Shown one piece after another: positions 7,304-15,864 of a stretch of 64,000 nucleotides of DNA. Origin of the DNA: Gemmatimonadota bacterium (GTDB taxonomy: Bacteria; Latescibacterota; UBA2968; UBA8231); the NCBI GenBank assembly GCA_009840005.1, contig VXOR01000061.1, positions 1 to 64,000 on the forward strand. Direction: 5' to 3'. Under the pieces are notes generated by a model, which was given only the letters and a program-made list of their open reading frames with translations, had not been told where the DNA came from and ran no database searches. A program made the position numbers and the translations under genes. Each line of letters opens with the position of its first letter. The first letter of the stretch is position 1.

Positions 7304-9750
7304 TCCAAGGCTACGTAGAGGTCTCCCTGCCGCCCCCCGTAGCGCGCGAGTTGACCTATGGCGTACCTGCTGAATTCGCCGCAGAAGCGCAGCCTGGGGC
7401 CTTAGTGTTGGTGCCGGTAGTCCAGCGCCGACTCACCGGCATTGTCTTAGGGCCAGCTACACTCGGCGACTTTCCCCCGTGCAAGATCCGCCCTATCGAA
7501 CAAATCCTCGACACCTCGCTCCTCAGTCCAGAGGTCGTCGCACTCTGCCGCTGGATGGCTTCCTACTACATGGCCCCCCTCGGCAGTGCGCTGATGGCCG
7601 CTCTGCCCCCAGGCGTCAAACTCAGCTCCAACCGCCTCGTACAATTGCGCGATGCGCCCACTGGCCATCACGCAGGTATAGAGGCGCGGATCATCGGCGA
7701 ACTCCAGCGCAACGGCTCCCTCAAAGTCAGCACTCTCAAGCGCCGACTCGGCAGCAGGGGCTTGGAAAAGGGCGTGCGCGCCCTGAGCCGCAGCGGACAC
7801 ATCGAAATCGCGCCCGTGCTCGAAGACCGGAGACCCCGCGCCCTGAGCCAACGCTGCTTTTTCCTAAACGACGAACCAGCCGCCATCGCCGCCATCGCCG
7901 CCATCGAAAAGCGCGCCCCGCGCCAAGCAGCCTGTCTGCGCTACTTGCTCGACCACCCCATGGCCGTGCGCAGCGAACTGAGCGCGGCTGGCTTTTCCTC
8001 GGCCGTACTCAAGGCGCTCGAAGACCGCGGCTTGATTTCACCAACGGCCGAGGAAGTCATCCGCGACCCCCTCGCCCACATCGCCAGCGGCACCCCCCCG
8101 GACCTCGTCCCGACAGCCGACCAGCAACAGGTTCTCAACAACCTGTCGGCCGCACTCAACGCCCAGCAATTCTATCCGGCCTTGCTGCACGGCGTCACCG
8201 GCTCGGGCAAAACCCTCGTGTACGTCCAACTTGTGGCGCAAGCACTGGCCGCCGGGCGCGGCGCGATCATCTTGGTGCCAGAAATCGCCCTCGCTTGGCA
8301 GATGGTGCGGCGCTTCAAGGAGCACTTCGGCGAGGCCGTCGCCGTCTTCCACAGCCAACTTTCGGCTGGAGAGCGCTACGACACCTGGCGTCGCTTGCGC
8401 CGCCGCGAGCAGCGCGTGCTCATCGGCGCTCGCTCGGCCATCCTCGCACCGGTAGAAAATTTGGGGCTGATTGTCGTGGACGAAGAGCACGACACCTCAT
8501 ACAAGCAAGAAGATCTAGACAGCAGCCACCCCCTCACCTACAACGCCCGCGACCTCGCCTTAGTGCGCGGGCAGCGCCGCAATGCCGTTGTCGTCCTCGG
8601 CTCAGCCACGCCCAGCTTAGAGTCCCACTGGAATGCCGCCACCGGCAAGTACCACCTCCACACCTTGCCCCGCCGCATCGACGACCGCCCCTTGCCGCAA
8701 GTGGCGGTCGTCGATATGAAACAGGAGCCTTTCCAAAGAAAGCAGCGCGCCATCTTCTCGCACGACTTGCGGCGCAAGATGCAAGACCGCCTCGCACGCG
8801 GCGAGAAAATCATCCTGTTGCAAAATCGCCGCGGCTTCGCGCCCTTCATTAGCTGCACCAACTGTGGCGAACCGATTCAGTGCCCTAGTTGTCGCGTCTC
8901 GCTGACTTATCATCGGCGACCTACCGCCTCTGAGACCCGCTGTCATTACTGCGACTTCGCGGCCCCACCGCCGCCGGTCTGCCCGTCCTGCGGCAGCTCG
9001 GAACTGCGCTTCGCCGGCGTGGGCACCCAAAAGGTCGAGAGCGCCCTGTTGGCCCAATTTCCCGGCATCCGCGTCATCCGCATGGACGTGGACACCACCG
9101 CTTGGAAAGGCGCGCACGACGCGCTCGTCGAACGCTTCCGCCGCGGCGAGGCCGACGTGCTGTTAGGCACCCAAATGGTCGCCAAGGGCCTCGACCTGCC
9201 CGAAGTCACGCTAGTCGGCGTGATTTCCGCCGATACCGGCATGCACCTGCCCGACTTCCGCGCGGCCGAGCGCAGTTTCCAGCTTCTGACCCAAGTCGCT
9301 GGCCGCTCGGGGCGCGGCCACACCGCCGGTGAAGTAGTAATCCAGACGCTGCTGCCCGACGACGCAGCTTTGCGCGCGGCCGCCAACCAAAACTATGCGT
9401 CCTTTGCCCACAACGAGCTAGCCCAGCGGCAGCAGGCCGGATTCCCCCCATTTGGCCGCCTCATCGTCTTCCGCTGGCGCGGCCCCTGCGAGCAAGCCGT
9501 TGAAACCGGGGCGCAACAGGGCGTGAACGCCCTGCGGCAGGGCCTTGACCAAGATGCACTCGTGCTCGGGCCGGCCCCAGCCCCGCTGGCGCGGCTGCGC
9601 GGTAACTATCGCTGGCAAGCCCTCTTGCGCGGCTCCTCGGCGCGCCATTTGCGCGCAACGGCCCTCAGCGCCCTGCCAGCCATGCGCGAGGCCGCCAAAG
9701 AGCACGCCCTCCACTTTTCCATTAACATCGACCCTCTAACGATGATGTAG
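7300..9750 (+). CDS. priA: Primosomal protein PriA (replication restart helicase)
   Basis: 3'-5' superfamily 2 DNA helicase that recognises stalled forks and reloads the replisome. The 816-residue protein has the N-terminal 3'-DNA-binding domain, Walker A GVTGSGKT (about 298-305), the DEEH box (about 394-397), and a zinc-binding insertion with paired cysteines (CTNCGEPIQCPSC... to VCPSCGS, about 519-564), followed by the C-terminal helicase motifs GTQMVAKGLDLPEV and QVAGRSGRG. All catalytic motifs look intact. The start overlaps the preceding stop (ATGA), so it is probably translated from the same mRNA as maf and rodZ. Confidence 0.93.
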   Translation: MIQGYVEVSLPPPVARELTYGVPAEFAAEAQPGALVLVPVVQRRLTGIVLGPATLGDFPPCKIRPIEQILDTSLLSPEVVALCRWMASYYMAPLGSALMAALPPGVKLSSNRLVQLRDAPTGHHAGIEARIIGELQRNGSLKVSTLKRRLGSRGLEKGVRALSRSGHIEIAPVLEDRRPRALSQRCFFLNDEPAAIAAIAAIEKRAPRQAACLRYLLDHPMAVRSELSAAGFSSAVLKALEDRGLISPTAEEVIRDPLAHIASGTPPDLVPTADQQQVLNNLSAALNAQQFYPALLHGVTGSGKTLVYVQLVAQALAAGRGAIILVPEIALAWQMVRRFKEHFGEAVAVFHSQLSAGERYDTWRRLRRREQRVLIGARSAILAPVENLGLIVVDEEHDTSYKQEDLDSSHPLTYNARDLALVRGQRRNAVVVLGSATPSLESHWNAATGKYHLHTLPRRIDDRPLPQVAVVDMKQEPFQRKQRAIFSHDLRRKMQDRLARGEKIILLQNRRGFAPFISCTNCGEPIQCPSCRVSLTYHRRPTASETRCHYCDFAAPPPPVCPSCGSSELRFAGVGTQKVESALLAQFPGIRVIRMDVDTTAWKGAHDALVERFRRGEADVLLGTQMVAKGLDLPEVTLVGVISADTGMHLPDFRAAERSFQLLTQVAGRSGRGHTAGEVVIQTLLPDDAALRAAANQNYASFAHNELAQRQQAGFPPFGRLIVFRWRGPCEQAVETGAQQGVNALRQGLDQDALVLGPAPAPLARLRGNYRWQALLRGSSARHLRATALSALPAMREAAKEHALHFSINIDPLTMM

Positions 9751-9759
9751 GCCGTTTCC

Positions 9760-11967
9760 ATGCTCTTGCTCCGCCTCTTTCTCCTGCTGCTTTTGACCCT
9801 ACCCGTCCGCGCCCAGTTGTCCGGCACCCAATGGGAAGCCTATACCAGTATGCGCCACATCAACCGGGTCCTCGTCCACCAAGACGCGGTCTGGGCCGGC
9901 ACCAGCGGCGGCGTCCTGCGCTACGACCAGCAGACCCAATCCTATACGCGCTTCACTCGCCGCGACGGCCTGCCGGGCAATCTCATCTTGAGCCTCTCCG
10001 TAGATGCCAACGGCCACCTGTGGTTTGGCACGCACTCTCAGGGGTTGAGCCGCTATCGGCCCGAGCAGAACCGCTTTGACCCGCCCTTTCTCGACTTCCA
10101 AAACCTTCGCATCAACGCCCTTGAGCCGCATGGGGATATCCTCTACGTCGGCAGCGAGCGCGGCGTCAGCGCGTTTGTCATCAGCAAGGAAGAGGTCAAG
10201 GAGACTTATCGCCGCTTGGGCGAGCTGCCCAAAGACACCGAGGTGACTAGCATTGAAGTGTTTGCCGGTCGCCTGTGGGCTGGGACTGTCAACGGTCTAG
10301 CGTGGGCGGATTTGGCCCAGCCCAACCTCCAAGACCCTACCAGTTGGGAAGCCGAGCCAATAAGGGGCGAGGTGCGCGACATGCTGGTCTATCAAGACAC
10401 GCTCTTCGTCGCGGCCACGGACGGCATCTGGCGCGTACATCCCGCGCTCGACCGCCCCGAACTCGATTACTCCACGACCAGCAGCGTTGCCCTCGGCCTC
10501 TTCGAGGGGAGCATCGTCACTGGGGCGGCTGACGGCACCTTATCCCAGCGCCAAGGTGCCAACCGTTGGCAACTGCTCAGTACGTCGAACATCAGCAGCA
10601 CAGCCGACCTGTCCGATACCGACGGGCCCCTATGGGTCGCCAGCCATAGCGGCCTCCGCGTCCTCGGTACCGACCCACCGCCACCGCCCCGCGAGCCTAA
10701 AGCCAACTTCTTCTTCGACATAGCGCAGACTCCCAACGGCCACCTGTGGGTCGCCTCCGTGCCCAAGGACAATCTGCCCGCTTTTGGTCTGTACGAATTC
10801 GACGGCGAGGGCTGGACTACCCACACCACCAATACCGACCTGTCGTCCAATACCGTCTCGGCCTTGGAGACCGACGGCGAGGGCCTGCTGTGGGTTGGCC
10901 ATTGGGGCCGGGGCATTAACGTGCGCGACGCCAACAGCCAGTGGCAGCACCTCACCGCCAACAACTCGGCCCTCGAAGGCATCAACGGCGGTTCCTTTGT
11001 CGCCATCAGCGACATTGACCGCGACGCCAACGGTGCGCTGTGGATTGCCAATGTCCAAAATGGGCTCGTCGTCATGGATGGGTGGCCGCCCCAACAGGCC
11101 GCGCTCAACAGCCAGTTGAACTTTGGCATGTCCGCAGGCCGCGACATGACCAAAATCGCCATTGGCCCCGACGGCCTGAAGTGGATTGGGACGGCACTCG
11201 ACGGCTTCTGCCTCTTAGACGATGGCGGCACCCCTTTTGAAATCGGCGATGAGACCGGCTTAGTCTTCGACACCGTCGCCTATCCAGACCTGACCAGCAA
11301 TGCCGTCATCGACATCCACGTCGATCGCTCGGGGCAAGTATGGATCGCTACCAACAACGGCCTCAATGCCGTGCGCGGCGAGTATTCTCGCACCAACGCG
11401 GATTTTGCGGTCACAAGCTGGAAGGTGTACAACACCGACAACGGCCTGCCGTCCAACGCGACCACGGCGCTGGCTGAAGACGACTGGGGGCGCATTTGGG
11501 TCGGCACCGAAGGCGGCTTGGCTCGCATTAGCACCGAGGGCCAAGTCGAGTTCGCGCTCGACACCGGCGACGGCCTCGTCAACAACCGCGTCAACTCACT
11601 GTACTTCGACCGTGAAAACGACGCGCTGTGGATAGGCACGCTCGGCGGGATGAGCCGCCTGCAACTCGGCACCTCGGGGACCGCCGCTGGTCCGCAGGCA
11701 TACGCGTATCCCAACCCCTTCCACATCGGCGTGCGCGGCGCATCCCTGACCTTTGCCGACCTGCCGCTGGGAGCCAGCGTGCGCATTTTCACCGCAGCGG
11801 GCGAACTCGTCCGCCAACTCGAAAGCACAGCCGGCGAAGGCGCAGTCACTTGGAACGGCCAAAGCGCGGCGGGCTTTCTGGTGGGATCGGGTATTTACTA
11901 CTTTGTCGCCCAGGCAGAAACCGGCCACGCCGTGCGCGGCAAATTCGCCGTGATCAACGACCGTTGA
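9760..11967 (+). CDS. Secreted two-component-regulator-type beta-propeller protein with FlgD-like C-terminal domain
   Basis: A signal peptide (MLLLRLFLLLLLTLPVRAQ) is followed by many Reg_prop-type blades with recurring LWxGT, GLWVG and 'DxxGxLWIA/VGT..GGL' units, enough for one or two seven-bladed propellers. It then has an Ig-like C-terminal module (about 645-735) starting with AYPNPFH and containing VRIFTAAGELVRQL and GIYYFVA, as in FlgD_ig or T9SS-associated tails of FCB bacteria. There is no kinase or DNA-binding domain, so it is not a hybrid sensor. It is probably exported or surface-bound. It lies 9 bp after priA and 1 bp before the DUF4159 gene. Molecular function unknown. Confidence 0.75.
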   Translation: MLLLRLFLLLLLTLPVRAQLSGTQWEAYTSMRHINRVLVHQDAVWAGTSGGVLRYDQQTQSYTRFTRRDGLPGNLILSLSVDANGHLWFGTHSQGLSRYRPEQNRFDPPFLDFQNLRINALEPHGDILYVGSERGVSAFVISKEEVKETYRRLGELPKDTEVTSIEVFAGRLWAGTVNGLAWADLAQPNLQDPTSWEAEPIRGEVRDMLVYQDTLFVAATDGIWRVHPALDRPELDYSTTSSVALGLFEGSIVTGAADGTLSQRQGANRWQLLSTSNISSTADLSDTDGPLWVASHSGLRVLGTDPPPPPREPKANFFFDIAQTPNGHLWVASVPKDNLPAFGLYEFDGEGWTTHTTNTDLSSNTVSALETDGEGLLWVGHWGRGINVRDANSQWQHLTANNSALEGINGGSFVAISDIDRDANGALWIANVQNGLVVMDGWPPQQAALNSQLNFGMSAGRDMTKIAIGPDGLKWIGTALDGFCLLDDGGTPFEIGDETGLVFDTVAYPDLTSNAVIDIHVDRSGQVWIATNNGLNAVRGEYSRTNADFAVTSWKVYNTDNGLPSNATTALAEDDWGRIWVGTEGGLARISTEGQVEFALDTGDGLVNNRVNSLYFDRENDALWIGTLGGMSRLQLGTSGTAAGPQAYAYPNPFHIGVRGASLTFADLPLGASVRIFTAAGELVRQLESTAGEGAVTWNGQSAAGFLVGSGIYYFVAQAETGHAVRGKFAVINDR

Positions 11968-11968
11968 C

Positions 11969-12622
11969 ATGCGTGGCCTCTGCGTTGCACTCGCCGTCGC
12001 GCTCCTCGCTGCGGACGGTCCGGCCCAGCCCCTATTTACCATTGCGCGGCTGCAATACGGCGGCGGCGGCGACTGGTACAGCGACCCCTCTTCCCTGCCC
12101 AACCTCCTCCGCTTCTTAAGGGAACACACCCAAATCGACGCGGCCGAAACCGAAGCGCGCGTGCAGATCATGGACGAGGAGTTGTTTTCCTATCCGTACA
12201 TCTACATGACCGGGCACGGCAATGTGGTCTTTTCCGCTGAGGAGGCAGCGCGGCTTCGGCACTACTTGGAAAGCGGCGGCTTTCTCCACGCCGACGACAA
12301 CTACGGCATGGACGAGAGCTTCCGCCGCGCCATGCGCCAAGTCTTCCCCAACGCCGAGTGGGTAGAATTGCCGCCCGAGCATCCCCTGTTCCACTGCCAC
12401 TTTGAGTTGCCAGCCGGCCTGCCCAAAGTCCACGAGCACGACGGCAAAAGGCCGCAAGCCCTTGCGCTTTTCACAGGCGAGCGCCTAGCCGTGCTGTACA
12501 CGTATGAGGCGGATTTAGGCGACGGCTGGGAAGACCCCAGCGTCCACAGCGACCCGGAGAGCAAGCGACTCGACGCCCTCAAAATGGGGGCCAATATCGC
12601 AGTGTGGGCGCTGAGCCGTTAG
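11969..12622 (+). CDS. DUF4159 domain protein, secreted
   Basis: A 217-residue protein with a signal peptide (MRGLCVALAVALLAADGPAQ) followed by a single DUF4159 domain: FTIARLQYGGGGDWY near the start, YPYIYMTGHGNVVFS in the middle, and FLHADDNYGMDESFRRAM, similar to the glutamine-amidotransferase-like fold reported for related proteins. Biochemical role unknown; DUF4159 genes are often near gliding or surface-protein loci. It follows the beta-propeller gene by 1 bp, so coexpression is likely. Its last 104 bp (12519-12622) recur at 13471-13574 with 98/104 identical bases. Confidence 0.8.
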   Translation: MRGLCVALAVALLAADGPAQPLFTIARLQYGGGGDWYSDPSSLPNLLRFLREHTQIDAAETEARVQIMDEELFSYPYIYMTGHGNVVFSAEEAARLRHYLESGGFLHADDNYGMDESFRRAMRQVFPNAEWVELPPEHPLFHCHFELPAGLPKVHEHDGKRPQALALFTGERLAVLYTYEADLGDGWEDPSVHSDPESKRLDALKMGANIAVWALSR

Positions 12623-12640
12623 CCGGAATGTACTATTGAA

Positions 12641-12660
12641 TACACTGCAATCGCAGTGTA
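12641..12660 (+). promoter_or_regulatory. Palindromic operator upstream of the FitA-like antitoxin
   Basis: TACACTGC (12641-12648) and GCAGTGTA (12653-12660) are perfect 8-bp arms around a 4-bp centre, 36 bp upstream of the antitoxin ATG. FitA/VapB ribbon-helix-helix proteins usually bind such palindromes to repress their operon, so this is the likely operator. It lies between the DUF4159 stop and the cassette, consistent with a self-contained, self-regulated module. Confidence 0.6.
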
Positions 12661-12695
12661 CTTTAGAAATTTCCCCGAAAGGATGGAGGACTGTC

Positions 12696-12956
12696 ATGGA
12701 GAGCATCACGATTCGCAATCTCGACGATGAGGTAAAGAAGCAGCTTTGCATACGTGCGACTGAGAATGGCCGTTCGATGGCGGAAGAGGTTCGGACCATC
12801 CTGTGCGAGGCGGTCACTGGCGAGACGGGCGACGACGAGACAATGCCGGAGAAGGGCCTCGGAACCGCAATCCATAAGCTGTTCAAACCGTTCGGCGGGG
12901 TGAACCTAGACATCCCGCAGCGCGGACCGATGCGCGAGCCGCCCAAGTTCGATTGA
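12696..12956 (+). CDS. FitA/VapB-like ribbon-helix-helix antitoxin
   Basis: An 86-residue antitoxin. The N-terminal ITIRNLDDEVKKQLCIRATENGRSMAEEVRTIL is the FitA-like ribbon-helix-helix, and the C-terminal tail rich in Pro, Gly and acidic residues (GVNLDIPQRGPMREPP) is the usual toxin-binding part. A GGAGGA Shine-Dalgarno at 12685-12690 supports ATG 12696. The toxin begins 10 bp downstream but carries an in-frame stop, so the antitoxin may now lack a working partner. Confidence 0.85.
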   Translation: MESITIRNLDDEVKKQLCIRATENGRSMAEEVRTILCEAVTGETGDDETMPEKGLGTAIHKLFKPFGGVNLDIPQRGPMREPPKFD

Positions 12957-12966
12957 GCGTTGGGTG

Positions 12967-13389
12967 ATGTTTGTTCTTGATACCAACGTGATCTCAGAAT
13001 TGATAAGCGATAATCCGCGGCCGACAGTTCTCGCTTGGGTGGACGAGCAGAGGGCGAGCGATCTGTTTGTAACGGCTATTACCGAGGCGGAAATTTGAAC
13101 CGGCGTCGCCATCTTGCCCGAAGGGCGTCGTCGTCGGGGGCTCACCGAGGCTACCGAGCGCACCTTTGGCAAGCTGTATGCCGGCCGTGTGTTGCCCTTC
13201 GGCAGCGAGGCGGCGCTTGCTTATGCCACCATCGCCGCCGCTCGCCGTGCTGCTGGCCGGCCAATTGCCGAGCCCGATTGCCAGATTGCGGCGATTGCCC
13301 GCTCGTACGGCGCGGCGATCGTAACCCGCAACGTCCCGGATTTCGCTGGAACAGGAGTCGCCGTTATCAACCCGTGGATAGGCGCATGA
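12967..13389 (+). pseudogene. FitB/VapC-like PIN toxin interrupted by a stop codon
   Basis: From ATG 12967 the frame reads MFVLDTNVISELISD, with the first catalytic aspartate of a PIN ribonuclease, through to ...TAITEAEI. It then meets TGA at codon 44 (13096-13098) and continues in the same frame with TGVAILPEGRRR and PDCQIAAIARSYGAAIVTRNVPDF to 13389. In intact FitB homologues the region reads AEI-x-YG(I/V)xxLPxGRRR, so the TGA replaces a sense codon with no frame loss. Other genes here end normally in TGA, so recoding is unlikely. The toxin is therefore probably dead, or the base is an assembly error. Confidence 0.85.
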
Positions 13390-13398
13390 ACCTTTAAC

Positions 13399-13455
13399 CT
13401 ATCCCCCCTCCTCAATCCTCACATAGGCGTCAATCGACAAGTCAGCCAGCCGTGC
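13399..13455 (-). pseudogene. Duplicated 3' end of the CRTAC1-like gene
   Basis: Read on the minus strand this segment encodes ARLADLSIDAYVRIEEGG followed by a stop, matching the C-terminus QRLIDLPIDAYMRIEEGG of the complete gene at 15865-17487. Nucleotides 13396-13452 match 15861-15918 closely, including non-coding bases just past the stop codon. It has no start or upstream coding sequence. Orientation is the same as the full gene. Confidence 0.85.
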
Positions 13456-13470
13456 TGCCCTACGACCCAA

Positions 13471-13574
13471 GCGACGGCTGGGAGGACTCCAGCGTCCACA
13501 GCGACCCGGAGAGCAAACGACTCGACGCCCTCAAAATGGGGGCCAATATCGCGGTCTGGGCGCTGAGCCGCTAG
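13471..13574 (+). pseudogene. Duplicated 3' end of the DUF4159 gene
   Basis: This 104-bp stretch is 98/104 identical to 12519-12622 and encodes the same C-terminus (SDGWEDSSVHSDPESKRL... to VWALSR and stop). It lies directly after the CRTAC1-like fragment, with the junction near 13453-13470. The TAG stop at 13572-13574 shares bases with the stop of the DUF2752 gene on the opposite strand. Confidence 0.9.
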
Positions 13575-13960
13575 CCGTGTAGCAAGCGATACCCCCACAG
13601 CGCCAACACGAGAGCCAGCACGCCCCCGGCGAGTCCCTTGCGGAGGTACGGGGGCAGCGCAAGCCAAGCGCGGCCGAACCAGCTCGGAGAACACGCCAAG
13701 CCGAGGGCCAATGGGACGAGGAAAAATGCGAAGGGATGGTAGTGCCAAGCGTCGGTGAGGTTGCCTTGGGCAAGGGCGATGCAGGCGCGCCCCATGCCGC
13801 AGCCTGGGCAGGGCAACTGGGTGAGGAAGCGGAAGGGGCACAGGGTCGGCCAAGCCGCGCCGAGCACGGGGCTAAACCACGCCGCGAATGCCGCGACCAG
13901 AGCTAGCCCGACGAGAAAAACCCGCGCGAGATGAACGGAACTAACCGTCGGCGCTTTCAC
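13571..13960 (-). CDS. DUF2752 membrane protein
   Basis: A 129-residue protein with two or three transmembrane segments and the family signature CPFRFLTQLPCPGCGMGRA (about 41-59), then HYHPFAFFLVPLAL. DUF2752 proteins are small membrane proteins with a Cys-rich CPGCG motif and no established function. The start lies within the 3' end of the DUF4234 gene (20-bp overlap), so the two form a minus-strand pair. The last codons overlap the duplicated DUF4159 fragment. Confidence 0.82.
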   Translation of the reverse strand: MKAPTVSSVHLARVFLVGLALVAAFAAWFSPVLGAAWPTLCPFRFLTQLPCPGCGMGRACIALAQGNLTDAWHYHPFAFFLVPLALGLACSPSWFGRAWLALPPYLRKGLAGGVLALVLALWGYRLLHG

Positions 13961-14324
13961 CGTAGAACTTGTTGACTTCCCACTGCTGGATGGCAGTAGC
14001 GGCCAAGCCGAGGGAAAAAATAGAAACCAAGACGCAGATCAACGCTAGGTCTTTATTTTCGCGCAGACTATTGCTTTCCTGAATCTCGTTGATGCCCTTC
14101 GCCATCTTGTATTCGTAGTATAGCTCAAAGATGCTGCACGTCAGGATATAGAGGACGAGCCAAAGCCAGAAGTTGTACTCCTCCCGTCCCAGCCACGCAT
14201 TGAGCGTTTCCATCTGTTTGTACTGCCAATAGAAATAGTAAATCCCACACGTCAGAATGCTGACGATTATTCCCAAGACAATGCTTCTCACGCCGTCGTA
14301 CTCAGGATATGGGTAGCTCTGCAT
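13941..14324 (-). CDS. DUF4234-like small membrane protein
   Basis: A 127-residue protein with three predicted transmembrane helices. The N-terminal VRSIVLGIIVSILTCGIYYFYWQYKQMETLN is the typical DUF4234 opening (charged, 'TCGIY..YW' helix). Next comes FWLWLVLYILTCSIFELYYEYKMAKGINEIQ and a last helix. It runs directly into the DUF2752 gene. No function is known; both genes lie between the duplicated gene ends, as cargo of the accessory patch. The region 14325-14623 upstream has no recognised gene apart from a weak AAGCCCA...TGGGCTT stem at 14489-14520. Confidence 0.7.
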   Translation of the reverse strand: MQSYPYPEYDGVRSIVLGIIVSILTCGIYYFYWQYKQMETLNAWLGREEYNFWLWLVLYILTCSIFELYYEYKMAKGINEIQESNSLRENKDLALICVLVSIFSLGLAATAIQQWEVNKFYGESADG

Positions 14325-14623
14325 AATTGGACCTCGGGCTATGGGGATGTGATCATGCGGGAATATAGCCTCTGGCCGCGGCCTCTATCAAGCTCGAAAC
14401 GCCTAGTGCGTTCCGACTGTGGACAAAGTACTTCCATCGCTTATCTTTTATGTAAAGCCCACGTTCTACAATAAGTTATGCCGCAGTGAAGCCCAAAAAG
14501 ACACGGGCCTTGATGGGCTTTTGGGAACTATAGTATATAATCCCCCAAATTTAGCTTGATTCTGTGATGCAGGGATATTACTTTGCCACTCCCCTTGAGA
14601 ACCGGAACTTGGACCCTATAGCC

Positions 14624-15379
14624 ATGGCCAAATTCTCGCCAAATTCGCTTACGTTTGAGATTGACGGTCCGCGGATTACGGCCCAGCGTTTTAGAAAAGG
14701 CTTTAATGCGTTCTTGCAGATGGCCGATGAGGTAGCCGATAGCGTGGCTGGGAAGCCTCACGCTGTAGAGTGGCTTCTTTCTGTTGAGCCGGGTAGCGTA
14801 CGAGTACACATCGCTCCAGAAGCGATTAAGATACCCCCCGAAAAGATCCCTGTGGCCATTGATGCGATTCAAACTGGGCTTGCGGCCCTTGAGGTAGGGG
14901 ATGATATCTGGCCTGCGCATTTCTCGGAAAAAGCATTGGAGGCTGCCAAGACGATGGGTGAAGTGCTCTCCAAGTCCGATGGGGAGTTGAGTGCAGTACA
15001 GGTCCGATACAATGGACAGACTACTAAAATGTCGTCTCGGTCCATTGCGTCTGTTGATCAGTTACTACAAGGAAAATACGTTGATCACGGTACGGTTGAA
15101 GGACGGATTCAAGTACTCAGCAGGCGAGGTAAGACGAGCTTTTCCATTGATGACGATATATCGGGCCGCAATATCAACTGCTATTTCCCTGGTGAATTGT
15201 GGGACGATGTGCTGCGATCCTTCGATCCTAAGATGGATCGGCGCGTATCGGTTTCAGGGCTTATTCAATATCGGCGCAATGGTACGCCGATCAATATCAC
15301 TGTTGAAGAATTTAGAGGACTTCGTCCAAAAAGCGAACTGCCATCTTGGAGTGATGTGCTGGGTATTCTTGCTGAGTAA
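14624..15379 (+). CDS. Hypothetical protein upstream of a PIN-domain gene
   Basis: No family was recognised. From ATG 14624 (an earlier in-frame ATG exists at 14564, with no clear ribosome-binding site for either) the protein of 251 residues is soluble and mixed alpha/beta. Its N-terminal half resembles a ligand-binding or scaffold region (FNAFLQMADEVADSV, SVEPGSVRVHIAPE). Its C-terminal half (VDHGTVEGRIQVLSRRGKTSFSIDDD...GRNINCYF) looks like a small beta-barrel. It ends 6 bp before the PIN gene, so it may be the antitoxin or regulator partner of that toxin. Base composition is lower in GC than the housekeeping genes, suggesting acquisition. Confidence 0.5.
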   Translation: MAKFSPNSLTFEIDGPRITAQRFRKGFNAFLQMADEVADSVAGKPHAVEWLLSVEPGSVRVHIAPEAIKIPPEKIPVAIDAIQTGLAALEVGDDIWPAHFSEKALEAAKTMGEVLSKSDGELSAVQVRYNGQTTKMSSRSIASVDQLLQGKYVDHGTVEGRIQVLSRRGKTSFSIDDDISGRNINCYFPGELWDDVLRSFDPKMDRRVSVSGLIQYRRNGTPINITVEEFRGLRPKSELPSWSDVLGILAE

Positions 15380-15385
15380 ATCTAT

Positions 15386-15847
15386 ATGCGGAAAGTCTAT
15401 TGTGATGCCAACATATTTATTGGATGGTTCAATAACGAAGAAGATAAAGTAGAAGCCTGTCGTGGATTAGTTGATGCCTCTGAGCAAGGAGAAGTGCGAA
15501 TAATCACTTCGGCATTGACTTTGACAGAGGTTATCAAGATCAAAGGCCAACAACCATTGCCTCAGAGCAAAGAAGAGACCATCAAGGATTTTTTTGAACA
15601 AGAGTTTATCGGTATCGTCAACGTAGATCGACGAACTGCCGAATGTGCTCGCGATCTTATATGGCGCTACCCTCACCTTAATCCCAAAGACTCTATCCAT
15701 GTAGCAACGGCCTTGCTCACCGAAGGCATTGACGTGTTGCATACTTTTGACGATGACCTTTTGCGATTGGATGGCCAATTGGAAGATCCTCCGCTGCGGA
15801 TTTCTACTCCAGATATACCGGATCAGCTTCCTATTCCGTTTGCATAA
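15386..15847 (+). CDS. PIN-domain ribonuclease (VapC-like)
   Basis: A 153-residue PIN protein. It has the first acidic residue in VYCDANIFIGWF (about 4-15), a conserved Glu in TSALTLTEVIKIK (about 43-55), and later acidic residues in LNPKDSIHVATALLTEGIDVLHTFDDDLLRLDG. PIN toxins cut tRNA or mRNA using these acidic residues and a metal ion. The catalytic set appears complete. The preceding gene at 14624-15379 is 6 bp away and is the only candidate antitoxin, but it is far larger than a usual VapB, so the pairing is an inference. Lower GC than neighbours. Confidence 0.8.
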   Translation: MRKVYCDANIFIGWFNNEEDKVEACRGLVDASEQGEVRIITSALTLTEVIKIKGQQPLPQSKEETIKDFFEQEFIGIVNVDRRTAECARDLIWRYPHLNPKDSIHVATALLTEGIDVLHTFDDDLLRLDGQLEDPPLRISTPDIPDQLPIPFA

Positions 15848-15864
15848 CTCACTTTGATCCAACC

